Part shown: positions 7,406 to 15,470 of the stretch, in pieces
How the letters are laid out: each line of letters starts with the position of its first letter
How positions within the stretch are numbered: the stretch's first letter is position 1
Translations under genes and position numbers: made by a program
Notes under the pieces: generated by a model
Database searches by the model: none
What the model was told of the DNA's origin: nothing
The model's input: only the letters and a program-made list of their open reading frames with translations
Source: Senimuribacter sp049852125
Lineage (GTDB): Bacteria; Bacillota; Clostridia; Peptostreptococcales; Anaerovoracaceae
Assembly (NCBI RefSeq): GCF_049852125.1
Contig: NZ_CP187532.1
Coordinates: 186,001 to 250,000, forward strand
Direction of reading: 5' to 3'
DNA: 64,000 nt

Positions 7406-8539
7406 ATGAGTGAAGAAAAAAGATTATTTGAGCTGATTGGACAAATTGGAGAACCAGACTATCAGGCAATGGAAGAAGCAAAAGAACGTCAGGCTTATCT
7501 GGCAAAGCCGCCTGGAAGCTTAGGGAGATTGGAGGACATCTCCGTTAAAATAGCCGGTATTACCGGAAAGGCCGTAGATAATGATGTGACACGCCAGTGT
7601 GTGGCGATTATGTGCGCGGATAACGGCGTAGTGGAGGAAGGCGTAGCGTCAGCGCCGCAGTCAGTTACTCTATCGCAGACGATCAACTTCACCAGAAGAT
7701 ATACAGGCGTCAGTTCTATGGCTAAGTATTTTGGCATAGACCTGTTGGTTACTGACGTGGGAGTAGCAATGGAGATTCCGGAAGAACTTTATACCTCATC
7801 TATGTTGACAGAGGATGGGAAAATTCCAGTAAGGATTGTCAACCGCAGGATTGCTAATGGTACGCGAAATTTGGCTAAAGAAGCGGCTATGACCAGAGAG
7901 GAAGCAGTCAGAGCGATTTTGATTGGCATTGAAGCAGTTGAAGCTATGAACAAAGCGGGCGTGCAACTGTTCGGTGTTGGAGAGATGGGAATCGGCAATA
8001 CCACGACAAGTTCAGCTCTCCTCAGCGCTCTGACAGGAGCGAGGGCAGAAGCGGTTGTAGGCAGAGGCGGAGGCCTTAATGACGAAGGATTGGCCAAGAA
8101 AATTAAAATTGTAGACGATGCTGTAAACAGCTGGTGTATGGGCGATCCGATTGAGAAACTGGCAAAGGTAGGCGGCTATGACATATGCGCTATGACAGGT
8201 GCGTTCCTTGGCGCCGGAGTTTACCGGATGCCGGTAGTTATTGACGGCTTTATCTCTATTGTAGCGGCATGCATAGCCAAGGAATTGAATCCAAAAGTGG
8301 TGAATTATATGTTCGCATCTCATAAATCTTATGAAATCGGTTACCAGATAGCTATGGATAGACTGGGTCTGACGCCGATGTTTGATCTGGGTATGCGATT
8401 AGGCGAAGGTAGCGGCTGTCCAATTGCTTTTAAGATCATAGAAACCGCGTTAGCGTCAATGAATTTGATGAAGACGCTGGAGGAAGCCTCTATCAATGGA
8501 GATTACTTAGAAGAAATTAGAAGGGAAAACTTATTCTAA
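7406..8539 (+). CDS. cobT: Nicotinate-nucleotide--dimethylbenzimidazole phosphoribosyltransferase
   Basis: 377 residues, slightly longer than the usual 340-360. It activates the cobamide lower ligand by transferring ribose phosphate from nicotinate mononucleotide to dimethylbenzimidazole or another base. Family motifs include KPPGSLGRLE near the N-terminus, GEMGIGNTTTSSA in the middle and GMRLGEGSG, which holds the catalytic Glu. First gene of a tight operon; its TAA overlaps the ATG of cobU. Ligand type cannot be read from the sequence. Confidence 0.95.
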   Translation: MSEEKRLFELIGQIGEPDYQAMEEAKERQAYLAKPPGSLGRLEDISVKIAGITGKAVDNDVTRQCVAIMCADNGVVEEGVASAPQSVTLSQTINFTRRYTGVSSMAKYFGIDLLVTDVGVAMEIPEELYTSSMLTEDGKIPVRIVNRRIANGTRNLAKEAAMTREEAVRAILIGIEAVEAMNKAGVQLFGVGEMGIGNTTTSSALLSALTGARAEAVVGRGGGLNDEGLAKKIKIVDDAVNSWCMGDPIEKLAKVGGYDICAMTGAFLGAGVYRMPVVIDGFISIVAACIAKELNPKVVNYMFASHKSYEIGYQIAMDRLGLTPMFDLGMRLGEGSGCPIAFKIIETALASMNLMKTLEEASINGDYLEEIRRENLF

Positions 8540-9084
8540 TGAATGTATTTATCAGCGGCGGATGCAAAAATGGAAAATCTCTATACGCGCAGAATTTAGC
8601 TAAGTCCATGGCTGAAAAGGATGGCAGGGCGCTCTATTATGTAGCGACGATGATTCCCACTGATGATGAGGATCGCCAAAGAATTCAAAGACATTTAGCG
8701 GAACGCGACGGTTGGGGCTTTGAAACGGTGGAACAGGGGCGTTGTATCTGTGATGCGCTGAAAGGCAATGTGGATGCCAGAGGTGCATTTTTGCTCGACA
8801 GTGTGACGGCGCTTCTTTCTAATGAGATGTTTGCACCAGATGGTAGCTTTGATGGGGATGCTGGAAAACGTGTGGCTGATGAACTGTGTGAATTTGCCCG
8901 GAGAACGGGAAATACAGTGTTTGTCAGCGATTACATTTATTCTGACGCCAGGGGTTTCGATCAGTGGACGGAAACCTACCGCAGAGCTTTGGCATATATC
9001 GACAGACAACTTGCATCTGTATGTGATAAGGTTATTGAGGTAGCGTACGGACATATTTATGAGTATGAGGAGGAAAAAGGATGA
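8539..9084 (+). CDS. cobU: Adenosylcobinamide kinase/guanylyltransferase
   Basis: 181 residues. P-loop GGCKNGKS replaces the usual GGARSGKS. The RIQRHLAERDGWGFETVEQ segment holds the guanylylated His and the conserved W-x-T/E pattern, and LLDSVTALLSNEMF matches the LDSLT region. It phosphorylates adenosylcobinamide and adds GMP to give AdoCbi-GDP, the substrate of CobS. Starts one base into the cobT stop and ends overlapping cobS by 4 bases. Confidence 0.9.
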   Translation: MNVFISGGCKNGKSLYAQNLAKSMAEKDGRALYYVATMIPTDDEDRQRIQRHLAERDGWGFETVEQGRCICDALKGNVDARGAFLLDSVTALLSNEMFAPDGSFDGDAGKRVADELCEFARRTGNTVFVSDYIYSDARGFDQWTETYRRALAYIDRQLASVCDKVIEVAYGHIYEYEEEKG

Positions 9085-9836
9085 AGTTCATCATAGGCTT
9101 TTTTATGGCATGGGGGAATTTCATCACCCTTCCGTGTCCATATAAAAGATGGGACAGTACCTTGAAAAATATGATGCTGGCCTTTTTACCGTCAGTAGGC
9201 GCTGTTGTAGGGCTGCTCTGGATGGGATTACTTTGGCTGTTCCGGCAGCTGGAACTACCGCTGTTGGTGGGCGGATTGGTGATGATATTCTATATTTTTG
9301 CCGTGTGTGGTTTTATGCATCTGGATGGATTCATGGATTGTAACGATGCGATTTTGTCCAGACGGCCATTGGAGGAACGCCAACGCATTTTGAAGGATTC
9401 TACGGTAGGGGCATTCGCAGTAGTGACGCTGGCTTTTCTGCTTCTCGGCTGGTTTGCCGCTATGACTGAAGCGCTACCGTCATTAGACTATGGCGCGCTG
9501 CTATTGTTGCCGGTAGTAAGCAGAGGCGTTAGCGGACTTCATGTATTGACTTGCGTGCCAATAGGCCATAGTCAATATGTGAAGGATTATGAGGTTCCCG
9601 GTCGATGGAAATACAGAGCGGCGGTGGCCGCGCAGCTGGCTGTGTGGATAACAGCTGCGATACTGTTATCTGTGAATCTGTCAAGAACATTGGTGATGAC
9701 TGCGGTGATTACAGTCAGTGGAATTTTTTCTTGTTCCTATGCGCGGCGGCAGCTGGGAGGTATGAGTGGAGATATCGCAGGCTATACGATTTGTATCAGT
9801 GAATTAGCTGGGATTTTGACCCTGGCAGTTTGGTAA
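9081..9836 (+). CDS. cobS: Adenosylcobinamide-GDP ribazoletransferase (cobalamin synthase)
   Basis: 251 residues, polytopic membrane protein that joins AdoCbi-GDP to the activated lower ligand. The HLDGFMDCNDAILSRRP segment carries the acidic active-site signature D-G-x-x-D. Around six hydrophobic helices. Overlaps the cobU stop by 4 bases (ATGA), suggesting translational coupling. Confidence 0.92.
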   Translation: MKFIIGFFMAWGNFITLPCPYKRWDSTLKNMMLAFLPSVGAVVGLLWMGLLWLFRQLELPLLVGGLVMIFYIFAVCGFMHLDGFMDCNDAILSRRPLEERQRILKDSTVGAFAVVTLAFLLLGWFAAMTEALPSLDYGALLLLPVVSRGVSGLHVLTCVPIGHSQYVKDYEVPGRWKYRAAVAAQLAVWITAAILLSVNLSRTLVMTAVITVSGIFSCSYARRQLGGMSGDIAGYTICISELAGILTLAVW

Positions 9837-9859
9837 ATTTGACGAATTGAGGTAAGACT

Positions 9860-10240
9860 ATGAAATTAATTTTTGGAGGAGCGTATCAGGGAAAGCTGGA
9901 TTACGCGTTGAGCGCCTATCATTTGACAGAAAAGGACGTATATCATTGCGATATGGAGAGCATGGTGATCAATTTTGATAAAAAGATCATCGCCGATGCG
10001 GAACGCTTTGTTCTGGCGTGTATCAAGGAAGGCGTCAACGCAAAGGAATGTCTGGAAGATAATCTGGAACGTCTTCAGGATAAGATCGTGATTTTTGATG
10101 ATATTTCTCAGGGAATCGTACCGATAGATAAGACGGAACGGGCGTGGCGTGAGATGACAGGCCGTTGTATGACTTTTTTGGGACAGGAAGCTGAAGATGT
10201 TATTCGGGTGTTCTGCGGTATTGGCAGTAAGGTGAAGTAA
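9860..10240 (+). CDS. Truncated CobU-like P-loop protein
   Basis: 126 residues. The N-terminal LIFGGAYQGKLDYA resembles the CobU P-loop start but has Leu where Ser or Thr normally binds Mg. The centre (DDISQGIVPIDKTERAWREMTGR) resembles the C-terminal CobU segment that follows the nucleotide site. The guanylylated His segment seen in the first CobU is absent. It lies between cobS and the CobC-like gene, so it belongs to the cobamide operon. It may bind nucleotide or act as a CobU partner; no activity can be claimed. Confidence 0.6.
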   Translation: MKLIFGGAYQGKLDYALSAYHLTEKDVYHCDMESMVINFDKKIIADAERFVLACIKEGVNAKECLEDNLERLQDKIVIFDDISQGIVPIDKTERAWREMTGRCMTFLGQEAEDVIRVFCGIGSKVK

Positions 10241-10257
10241 AGAGATAAGGTGAAGCA

Positions 10258-10902
10258 ATGGTATCGAAAATCTATTTGATCAGACATGGCATTACAGAGG
10301 GCAATGAAAAACGCTGGTATTACGGCGGGGCGGATCTGCCTCTGACAGATGGAGGAAAGAAAAATCTTCAGGATCTGGTGAAAAGGGGCGTCTATCCGCA
10401 GCTGCCGGAAGACGCGGATTTGTATACGACAGGACTGCGCCGTACAGAGGAGACCCTTGCGCTAATCGCCGGAAAAAGAGAGCATCGGGTAATTCGCAAT
10501 TTACGAGAAATGGAATTTGGTGAGTATGAGTGCAATACGTATGAGGAATTGTCTAAGTATGCTGATTTTGAGAAGTGGGCTTGGGATGAGACTGGAGATA
10601 TCGCTTTGCCCGGTGGAGAATCAAAGAATCAGTTTGCGGCTAGAATCAGAGAAGGTATGGCGGAGCTTGTTGGATATCACCGATTGAATGAGCTTTCTCA
10701 TAGACATAACGGACAACCGGCGGTTTCTGTAATAGTTTGTCATGGCGGGGTGATTTCAGCTGTCATGCAGGAATTGTTTCCTGATGTAAAAGGCAGCATG
10801 TGGGATTGGATGCCTTCGCCGGGATTTGGCTACGTTCTTGGGTTTCAAGACGGGAAGGCTGTTACATATGAAGCCTTGACAGAGGATTCGGAAATAGAAT
10901 AG
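10258..10902 (+). CDS. Histidine phosphatase, CobC-like (alpha-ribazole phosphatase)
   Basis: 214 residues. RHGITEGN holds the phosphorylated His and Arg; EMEFGEYE and VCHGGVI supply the acid and second His of the phosphoglycerate-mutase fold. Position at the end of the cob operon suggests removal of the 5'-phosphate from alpha-ribazole phosphate or cobamide phosphate. Ribosome site AAGGTGAAG precedes the ATG. Confidence 0.75.
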   Translation: MVSKIYLIRHGITEGNEKRWYYGGADLPLTDGGKKNLQDLVKRGVYPQLPEDADLYTTGLRRTEETLALIAGKREHRVIRNLREMEFGEYECNTYEELSKYADFEKWAWDETGDIALPGGESKNQFAARIREGMAELVGYHRLNELSHRHNGQPAVSVIVCHGGVISAVMQELFPDVKGSMWDWMPSPGFGYVLGFQDGKAVTYEALTEDSEIE

Positions 10903-10960
10903 AAAACTTTTCAACATATCCCTCCATCCTGTGAATAAAATAGAGCAGGAGGGAAAACAA

Positions 10961-11482
10961 ATGAAGAAGGGGATATTGTTTCTGATGGCAGCGCTGTTAT
11001 TGGTGCTGACTGTCGGATGTGGCCCAGGGGAGAGATATGTAAACAGTAATACGCGGCTTTTGATGGAGAGCTCGGACGCGCCCTGGAATGAGAGGGTAGA
11101 GAAGGACTGCGGGATTAAGGACTTTGGAAAACCGTACGGAACAACGAAGGAAACTTTCGACTACGACAGGAAAAAGAATATCTGGCGGATCACCTTTGAG
11201 CTGGATGAGACTGTCACCCAGCCTTTGGTCGATGGATACGCGCAGTCTGTGTGGGAGGCCTGCATAGAGGTGGACGGAGGAAAGCTTCATAGCTGTAGCG
11301 GCTATCATTATGATGCGCTGTGGGAGGCCAGAAGACATCAGGAGCCGTTGAATTATTATATCTGGTATTATGATCATGACGCGGAGGACAAAGAATTTCG
11401 TGTAGGGCTGTATCCTTCTGAATTAGAGGAGGGTAGGCCGGGAGCATTGATTCTTGAAATACAGCAATGGGAGCAGAAGTAA
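10961..11482 (+). CDS. Small predicted lipoprotein of unknown function
   Basis: 173 residues. A typical lipoprotein signal (MKKGILFLMAALLLVLTVGC) puts the lipidated Cys at residue 20. The mature part is acidic and tryptophan/tyrosine-rich with no domain I recognise. ATG 10961 follows GGAGG at 7 bases; an earlier GTG at 10931 lies upstream of that site and is rejected. It may be transcribed with the cob operon but nothing ties its function to it. Stops 9 bases before a convergent regulator gene. Confidence 0.7.
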   Translation: MKKGILFLMAALLLVLTVGCGPGERYVNSNTRLLMESSDAPWNERVEKDCGIKDFGKPYGTTKETFDYDRKKNIWRITFELDETVTQPLVDGYAQSVWEACIEVDGGKLHSCSGYHYDALWEARRHQEPLNYYIWYYDHDAEDKEFRVGLYPSELEEGRPGALILEIQQWEQK

Positions 11483-11491
11483 AAAGAATAA

Positions 11492-12139
11492 TTATTTTTT
11501 GAGTAAAAAGCGGCGGCGTGAAGAATCTAAATAGCCGTCCTTTTTTAGATTGCGTATTTCTCGCATCATGGCCGAACGATCTACAGCAAGATATTCTGCT
11601 AACGCCCCCAGGGAGAAAGGGATTTCAAAGTATTCTTTTTCATGTGCGTTGCAGGCGGTTTGGGAATAGCGGAGATATGCCAATAATTTTTTGCGAATAG
11701 TAGGTTGGTTTAAAATGCTGATATGCAGAGACAATTCCTGGGACTTTTGCGCAGCCATGAGAAAGAGGTTGCTGATCAGCTGTGAGTGGTGTTGGCAAGC
11801 ATTTTGGCAAGGAGTAACCAGATGACGGTATTCGACAAAGACTGCCCGGCATGTGCTGGAAGCGGTAACAATATATTCATAGTTATCTAAAGGCAATGAA
11901 AAAGCTTCGCCAAAGAGGTCTCCATCCTTATAATTTTCTAAAAGGCTGGTATCGCCGTTTTCGGCTATGTAATAAAGTTTGGCGCTGCCGGATAAAAGAA
12001 TACCTATCTGCTCTAACCCATCAGAATAAGCCAGAATAGTTTCTCCCGGCTGATAGGTTTTGTATTGAGGCTGAAAACAGAGAATCATTTTCTCCAGAGA
12101 GTCTTTTGAAATTTGATCGGTAAAGTATCTTTTCTTCAT
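11492..12139 (-). CDS. Crp/Fnr-family transcription regulator
   Basis: 215 residues: an N-terminal cyclic-nucleotide-binding-like barrel (about 20-130) and a C-terminal winged helix (GALAEYLAVDRSAMMREIRNL is the helix-turn-helix). No Fnr-type N-terminal Cys cluster is seen. The AGGAG is best spaced for ATG 12139 (MKKRYF). Divergent from the acyl-CoA dehydrogenase/rubredoxin fusion gene, with a palindrome in between, so control of that operon and of itself is likely. Confidence 0.8.
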   Translation of the reverse strand: MKKRYFTDQISKDSLEKMILCFQPQYKTYQPGETILAYSDGLEQIGILLSGSAKLYYIAENGDTSLLENYKDGDLFGEAFSLPLDNYEYIVTASSTCRAVFVEYRHLVTPCQNACQHHSQLISNLFLMAAQKSQELSLHISILNQPTIRKKLLAYLRYSQTACNAHEKEYFEIPFSLGALAEYLAVDRSAMMREIRNLKKDGYLDSSRRRFLLKK

Positions 12140-12188
12140 TATCATGTCTCCTGTTTTTTCTATCTTATCACAAAATTGTTGCATTTGC

Positions 12189-12219
12189 CACAACTAGTTG
12201 TGCTTGTAGCAAATATAAT
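12189..12219 (+). promoter_or_regulatory. Palindromic operator and -10 box for the fusion/FprA operon
   Basis: CACAACTAGTTGTG (12189-12202) is a perfect 14-base palindrome. TATAAT follows at 12214-12219 and no good -35 exists; the palindrome covers that place, centred about 30 bases before the predicted start. This suits a regulator such as the divergent Crp-like protein, acting as repressor or as activator in place of the -35 contact. Confidence 0.6.
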
Positions 12220-12260
12220 AGAGGTAAGAAATAGAAACCTAAAAAGAAGGAGGTACAAAT

Positions 12261-14186
12261 ATGTTATATAAGACGACAGAAAAGCATGAGGAATTAAGAG
12301 CACGGATCAGAGCGTTTGCTGAGGAGGAAGTAAAACCGATTGCTTTCATGCTGGACCAAAAGAATGAATTTCCTCACGATATGGTGGAAAAATTGAAGGA
12401 TATGGGGCTTATGGGTATCCCGTACCCGACAGAGTATGGCGGTGCAGGCATGGATGTTCTCAGTTATGCTATTGCCGTAGAAGAATTGGCCAGAGTAGAC
12501 GGTGGAGCAGGCGTTATTTTATCGGCTCACGTATCCTTGGGATCTTATCCGATTTTCGCCTTTGGAACGGAGGAACAGAAGAAAAAATATTTGGCGCCTC
12601 TGGCAAAGGGTGAAAAGCTGGGTGCGTTTGGACTGACGGAACCGGGAGCAGGCAGTGATGCGGGCGGAACTGAAACAACAGCTGTCCTGGAGGGAGACCA
12701 TTATGTACTGAACGGCGGTAAAATTTTTATCACCAATGCGCCGATTGCTGATACGTATGTGGTGTTTGCGGTAACTACGCCGGGTATAGGAACTAGAGGG
12801 ATCAGCGCTTTTATTGTAGAAAAAGGCTGGGAAGGATTTGACTTTGGAGATCATTATGATAAAATGGGTATCAGATCGTCTTCTACAGCAGAGTTGATTT
12901 TTAATGATGTAAAGGTTCCGAAGGAAAATCTTCTGGGAAAAGAAGGCGAGGGATTCAAGATTGCCATGTCAACTTTGGACGGCGGCAGAATTGGAATTGC
13001 TTCTCAGGCTTTGGGAATTGCGCAGGGCGCGTTTGAACACGCAGTGGAATACGCAAAAGAGAGAGTGCAGTTCGGCATGCCGATTGCATATCAGCAGGTT
13101 AATTCCTTTAAGATTGCTGATATGGCGACGAAAATTCGCTGCGCAAGGTTTCTGGTTTACAGCGCTGCGGAATTGAAGGAATACCATGAGCCGTACGGCA
13201 TGGAATCCGCGATGGCAAAACAGTATGCATCTGATATTTGCCTGGAAGTGGTTAATGATGCTCTGCAAATTTTTGGCGGTAACGGCTATTTAAAGGGCAT
13301 GGAGGTAGAACGAGCTTACAGAGACGCTAAGATCTGTACCATCTATGAGGGAACCAATGAAATCCAGAGAGTAGTTATTGCTTCTCATATTTTGGGCAAA
13401 GCACCAAAGACGGCAGGACCGGCAGTACAGGCTAATAAGGGGCCGCTCACCGGGCAGAGAAAGAAAAAGATGTTTGACAAGGGTTCTGCTCAGGAAAGGG
13501 TTGACGCTTTGGTTGACGCCCTGAAGAATGACGGGTATGATTTTACGGTAGGTATTGATCCTATGACGCCGATTGCGTTAGCGGACAGAGTAGTCAGTGC
13601 AGGTAAAGGAATTGGAAGCAAGGAAAATATGAGACTGATTGAAGAACTGGCATATCAGGCTGGAGCGGCAATCGGATCTTCCAGACCTGTAGCGGAAACA
13701 CTGAGATATTTGCCTTTAGATCGGTATGTAGGCATGAGTGGGCAGAAGTTTACAGGAAATCTGTATATTGCCTGTGGCATTTCTGGGGCAGGACAGCATC
13801 TGAAGGGGATTAAAGATGCAACCACGATCGTGGCGATCAATAACAGTAAAAATGCACCGATATTTAAAAATGCGGATTACGGTATCGTAGGGGATCTCGA
13901 AGATATCTTGCCGCTTTTGACGGATGCATTAGATAACGGAGAGCCGAAAAAGCCGGCTCCACCGAAAGTTAAGATGAGAAAGGCTACAATTAAAAAGGAA
14001 GCTTCACCTTGGGTGACATATGTTTGCGACGGCTGTGGATATGAATACGATCCGGCTGTCGGCGATCCGGAAAACGGCGTAAGTCCCGGAACTGTTTTCG
14101 AGGCTCTGCCTGATGAATGGGTTTGCCCGTTGTGCGGTGAGTCAAAGGCTGGCTTTGTTGTAGTCGAAAAGGATAAGGAGGAATAG
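12261..14186 (+). CDS. Acyl-CoA dehydrogenase / EtfA C-terminal domain / rubredoxin fusion
   Basis: 641 residues in three parts. Residues 1-380 are a full acyl-CoA dehydrogenase, with the catalytic Glu363 in IYEGTNEIQR. Residues about 443-560 match the C-terminal FAD domain of electron-transfer flavoprotein alpha (SSRPVAETLR, YVGMSGQ, GISGAGQHLKG, ADYGIVGDLE). Residues 587-641 are rubredoxin with Cys589, 592, 622 and 625 in two C-x2-C pairs. There is no EtfA N-terminal domain and no EtfB. The design suggests electrons pass from acyl-CoA through two flavins to the Fe site and on to the flavodiiron protein encoded next. Acyl substrate unknown. Confidence 0.9.
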   Translation: MLYKTTEKHEELRARIRAFAEEEVKPIAFMLDQKNEFPHDMVEKLKDMGLMGIPYPTEYGGAGMDVLSYAIAVEELARVDGGAGVILSAHVSLGSYPIFAFGTEEQKKKYLAPLAKGEKLGAFGLTEPGAGSDAGGTETTAVLEGDHYVLNGGKIFITNAPIADTYVVFAVTTPGIGTRGISAFIVEKGWEGFDFGDHYDKMGIRSSSTAELIFNDVKVPKENLLGKEGEGFKIAMSTLDGGRIGIASQALGIAQGAFEHAVEYAKERVQFGMPIAYQQVNSFKIADMATKIRCARFLVYSAAELKEYHEPYGMESAMAKQYASDICLEVVNDALQIFGGNGYLKGMEVERAYRDAKICTIYEGTNEIQRVVIASHILGKAPKTAGPAVQANKGPLTGQRKKKMFDKGSAQERVDALVDALKNDGYDFTVGIDPMTPIALADRVVSAGKGIGSKENMRLIEELAYQAGAAIGSSRPVAETLRYLPLDRYVGMSGQKFTGNLYIACGISGAGQHLKGIKDATTIVAINNSKNAPIFKNADYGIVGDLEDILPLLTDALDNGEPKKPAPPKVKMRKATIKKEASPWVTYVCDGCGYEYDPAVGDPENGVSPGTVFEALPDEWVCPLCGESKAGFVVVEKDKEE

Positions 14187-14191
14187 TCAAA

Positions 14192-15388
14192 ATGCATTGC
14201 GTAAGAAAAGTAACTGAAGATTTATACTGGGTTGGAGCCAATGATAAACGATTGGCGCTCTTTGAGAACATTCATCCAATCCCAAGAGGAACTTCCTACA
14301 ACTCCTATGTACTGCTGGATGAGAAAACCGTTCTTTTTGATACGGCGGACTGGTCCGTTTGCAGGCAGTTCCTGGAGAATATCGAATATGTTTTAAATGG
14401 AAGAAATCTTGATTACATGGTAATCAACCATATGGAGCCGGATCACGGCGCTTCTATTGAAGAAATTCTAATGCGCTATCCGGACGTGAAGGTGATTACT
14501 ACATCGAAAGCTGTTATGATGATGAATCAATTCGGTTTTCCAGTTAACGAAGTTATAGAGGTGAAAGAGGGCGATACGATGTCCTTTGGTAAGCACGAGG
14601 TTGCTTTCGTCATGGCGCCAATGGTTCACTGGCCAGAGGCTATGGTCACCTTTGATACTACAAACGGAGCGTTGTTCTCGGCAGATGCTTTTGGCTCCTT
14701 CGGATCTTTGGACGGAAAACTCTTTGCTGATGAGGTTAACTTTGAACGTGATTGGTTGGATGACGCGCGGAGATACTACACTAACATCGTAGGAAAATAC
14801 GGTCCGCAAGTTCAGAAGCTGCTGAAGAAGGCTGGCGGTCTGGATATCAAATATATCTGTCCGCTTCACGGCCCTGTTTGGCGGCATGATATCGGCTACA
14901 TTGTCGAAAAATATGATAAGTGGTCTCGCTACGAGCCGGAAGAAAAGGGCGTTCTTATTGTTTACGCTTCTATGTACGGCAACACTGAGAGCGCGGCAAA
15001 TATTCTGGCGGCTAAGCTGTGCGAAAAGGGCATGACGAATATTTCGATGTATGATGTTTCCTGCACACACGTATCCTATTTGATTTCCGACGCGTTTAAA
15101 TACAGCCACATGGCGTTGCTTTCCGTCACCTATAATCTGAAGGTGTTCCCTGTAATGCAGGCGTTCATAGATGATATGGCCGCGCTGAATTTGCAGAAAA
15201 GGGTTGTCGGCGTTGTGGGCAGCGGTACATGGGCGCCGCAGTCTGGACCTTCTATGGTAGAGCAACTCGATAAGCTGAAAGAATTTACTGTGCTTAATGA
15301 GCAGCTTACCATGCTTTCCGCGCTGAATGACGCGACTTATCAGGAGCTGGATGAGTTGGCCGACAGCATTATTGAGAGCATGAACTAA
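14192..15388 (+). CDS. fprA: Flavodiiron protein (rubredoxin:O2/NO oxidoreductase)
   Basis: 398 residues. The metallo-beta-lactamase-like part has the diiron ligands HMEPDH, MVHWPE, SADAFG and PLHGPVW. The C-terminal flavodoxin part starts near residue 250 with VYASMYGNTES. The family reduces O2 to water, or NO to N2O, with electrons from rubredoxin. AAGGAGG precedes the ATG and the gap to the fusion gene is 5 bases, so the rubredoxin donor and the acceptor are made together. Soluble cytoplasmic enzyme protecting anaerobic metabolism. Confidence 0.95.
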   Translation: MHCVRKVTEDLYWVGANDKRLALFENIHPIPRGTSYNSYVLLDEKTVLFDTADWSVCRQFLENIEYVLNGRNLDYMVINHMEPDHGASIEEILMRYPDVKVITTSKAVMMMNQFGFPVNEVIEVKEGDTMSFGKHEVAFVMAPMVHWPEAMVTFDTTNGALFSADAFGSFGSLDGKLFADEVNFERDWLDDARRYYTNIVGKYGPQVQKLLKKAGGLDIKYICPLHGPVWRHDIGYIVEKYDKWSRYEPEEKGVLIVYASMYGNTESAANILAAKLCEKGMTNISMYDVSCTHVSYLISDAFKYSHMALLSVTYNLKVFPVMQAFIDDMAALNLQKRVVGVVGSGTWAPQSGPSMVEQLDKLKEFTVLNEQLTMLSALNDATYQELDELADSIIESMN

Positions 15389-15410
15389 AATAATATTACT
15401 TGCATGATTA

Positions 15411-15458
15411 AAAGAGCATCTGTCTGACGTTCAGTTTAACGTCCGGCGGATGCTCTTT
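15411..15458. terminator. Bidirectional terminator
   Basis: AAAGAGCATC (15411-15420) pairs with GATGCTCTTT (15449-15458), with an inner stem 15426-15431/15438-15443. Between fprA and the convergent sigma54 activator gene. Confidence 0.8.
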
Positions 15459-15470
15459 GTTTGAAACAGT

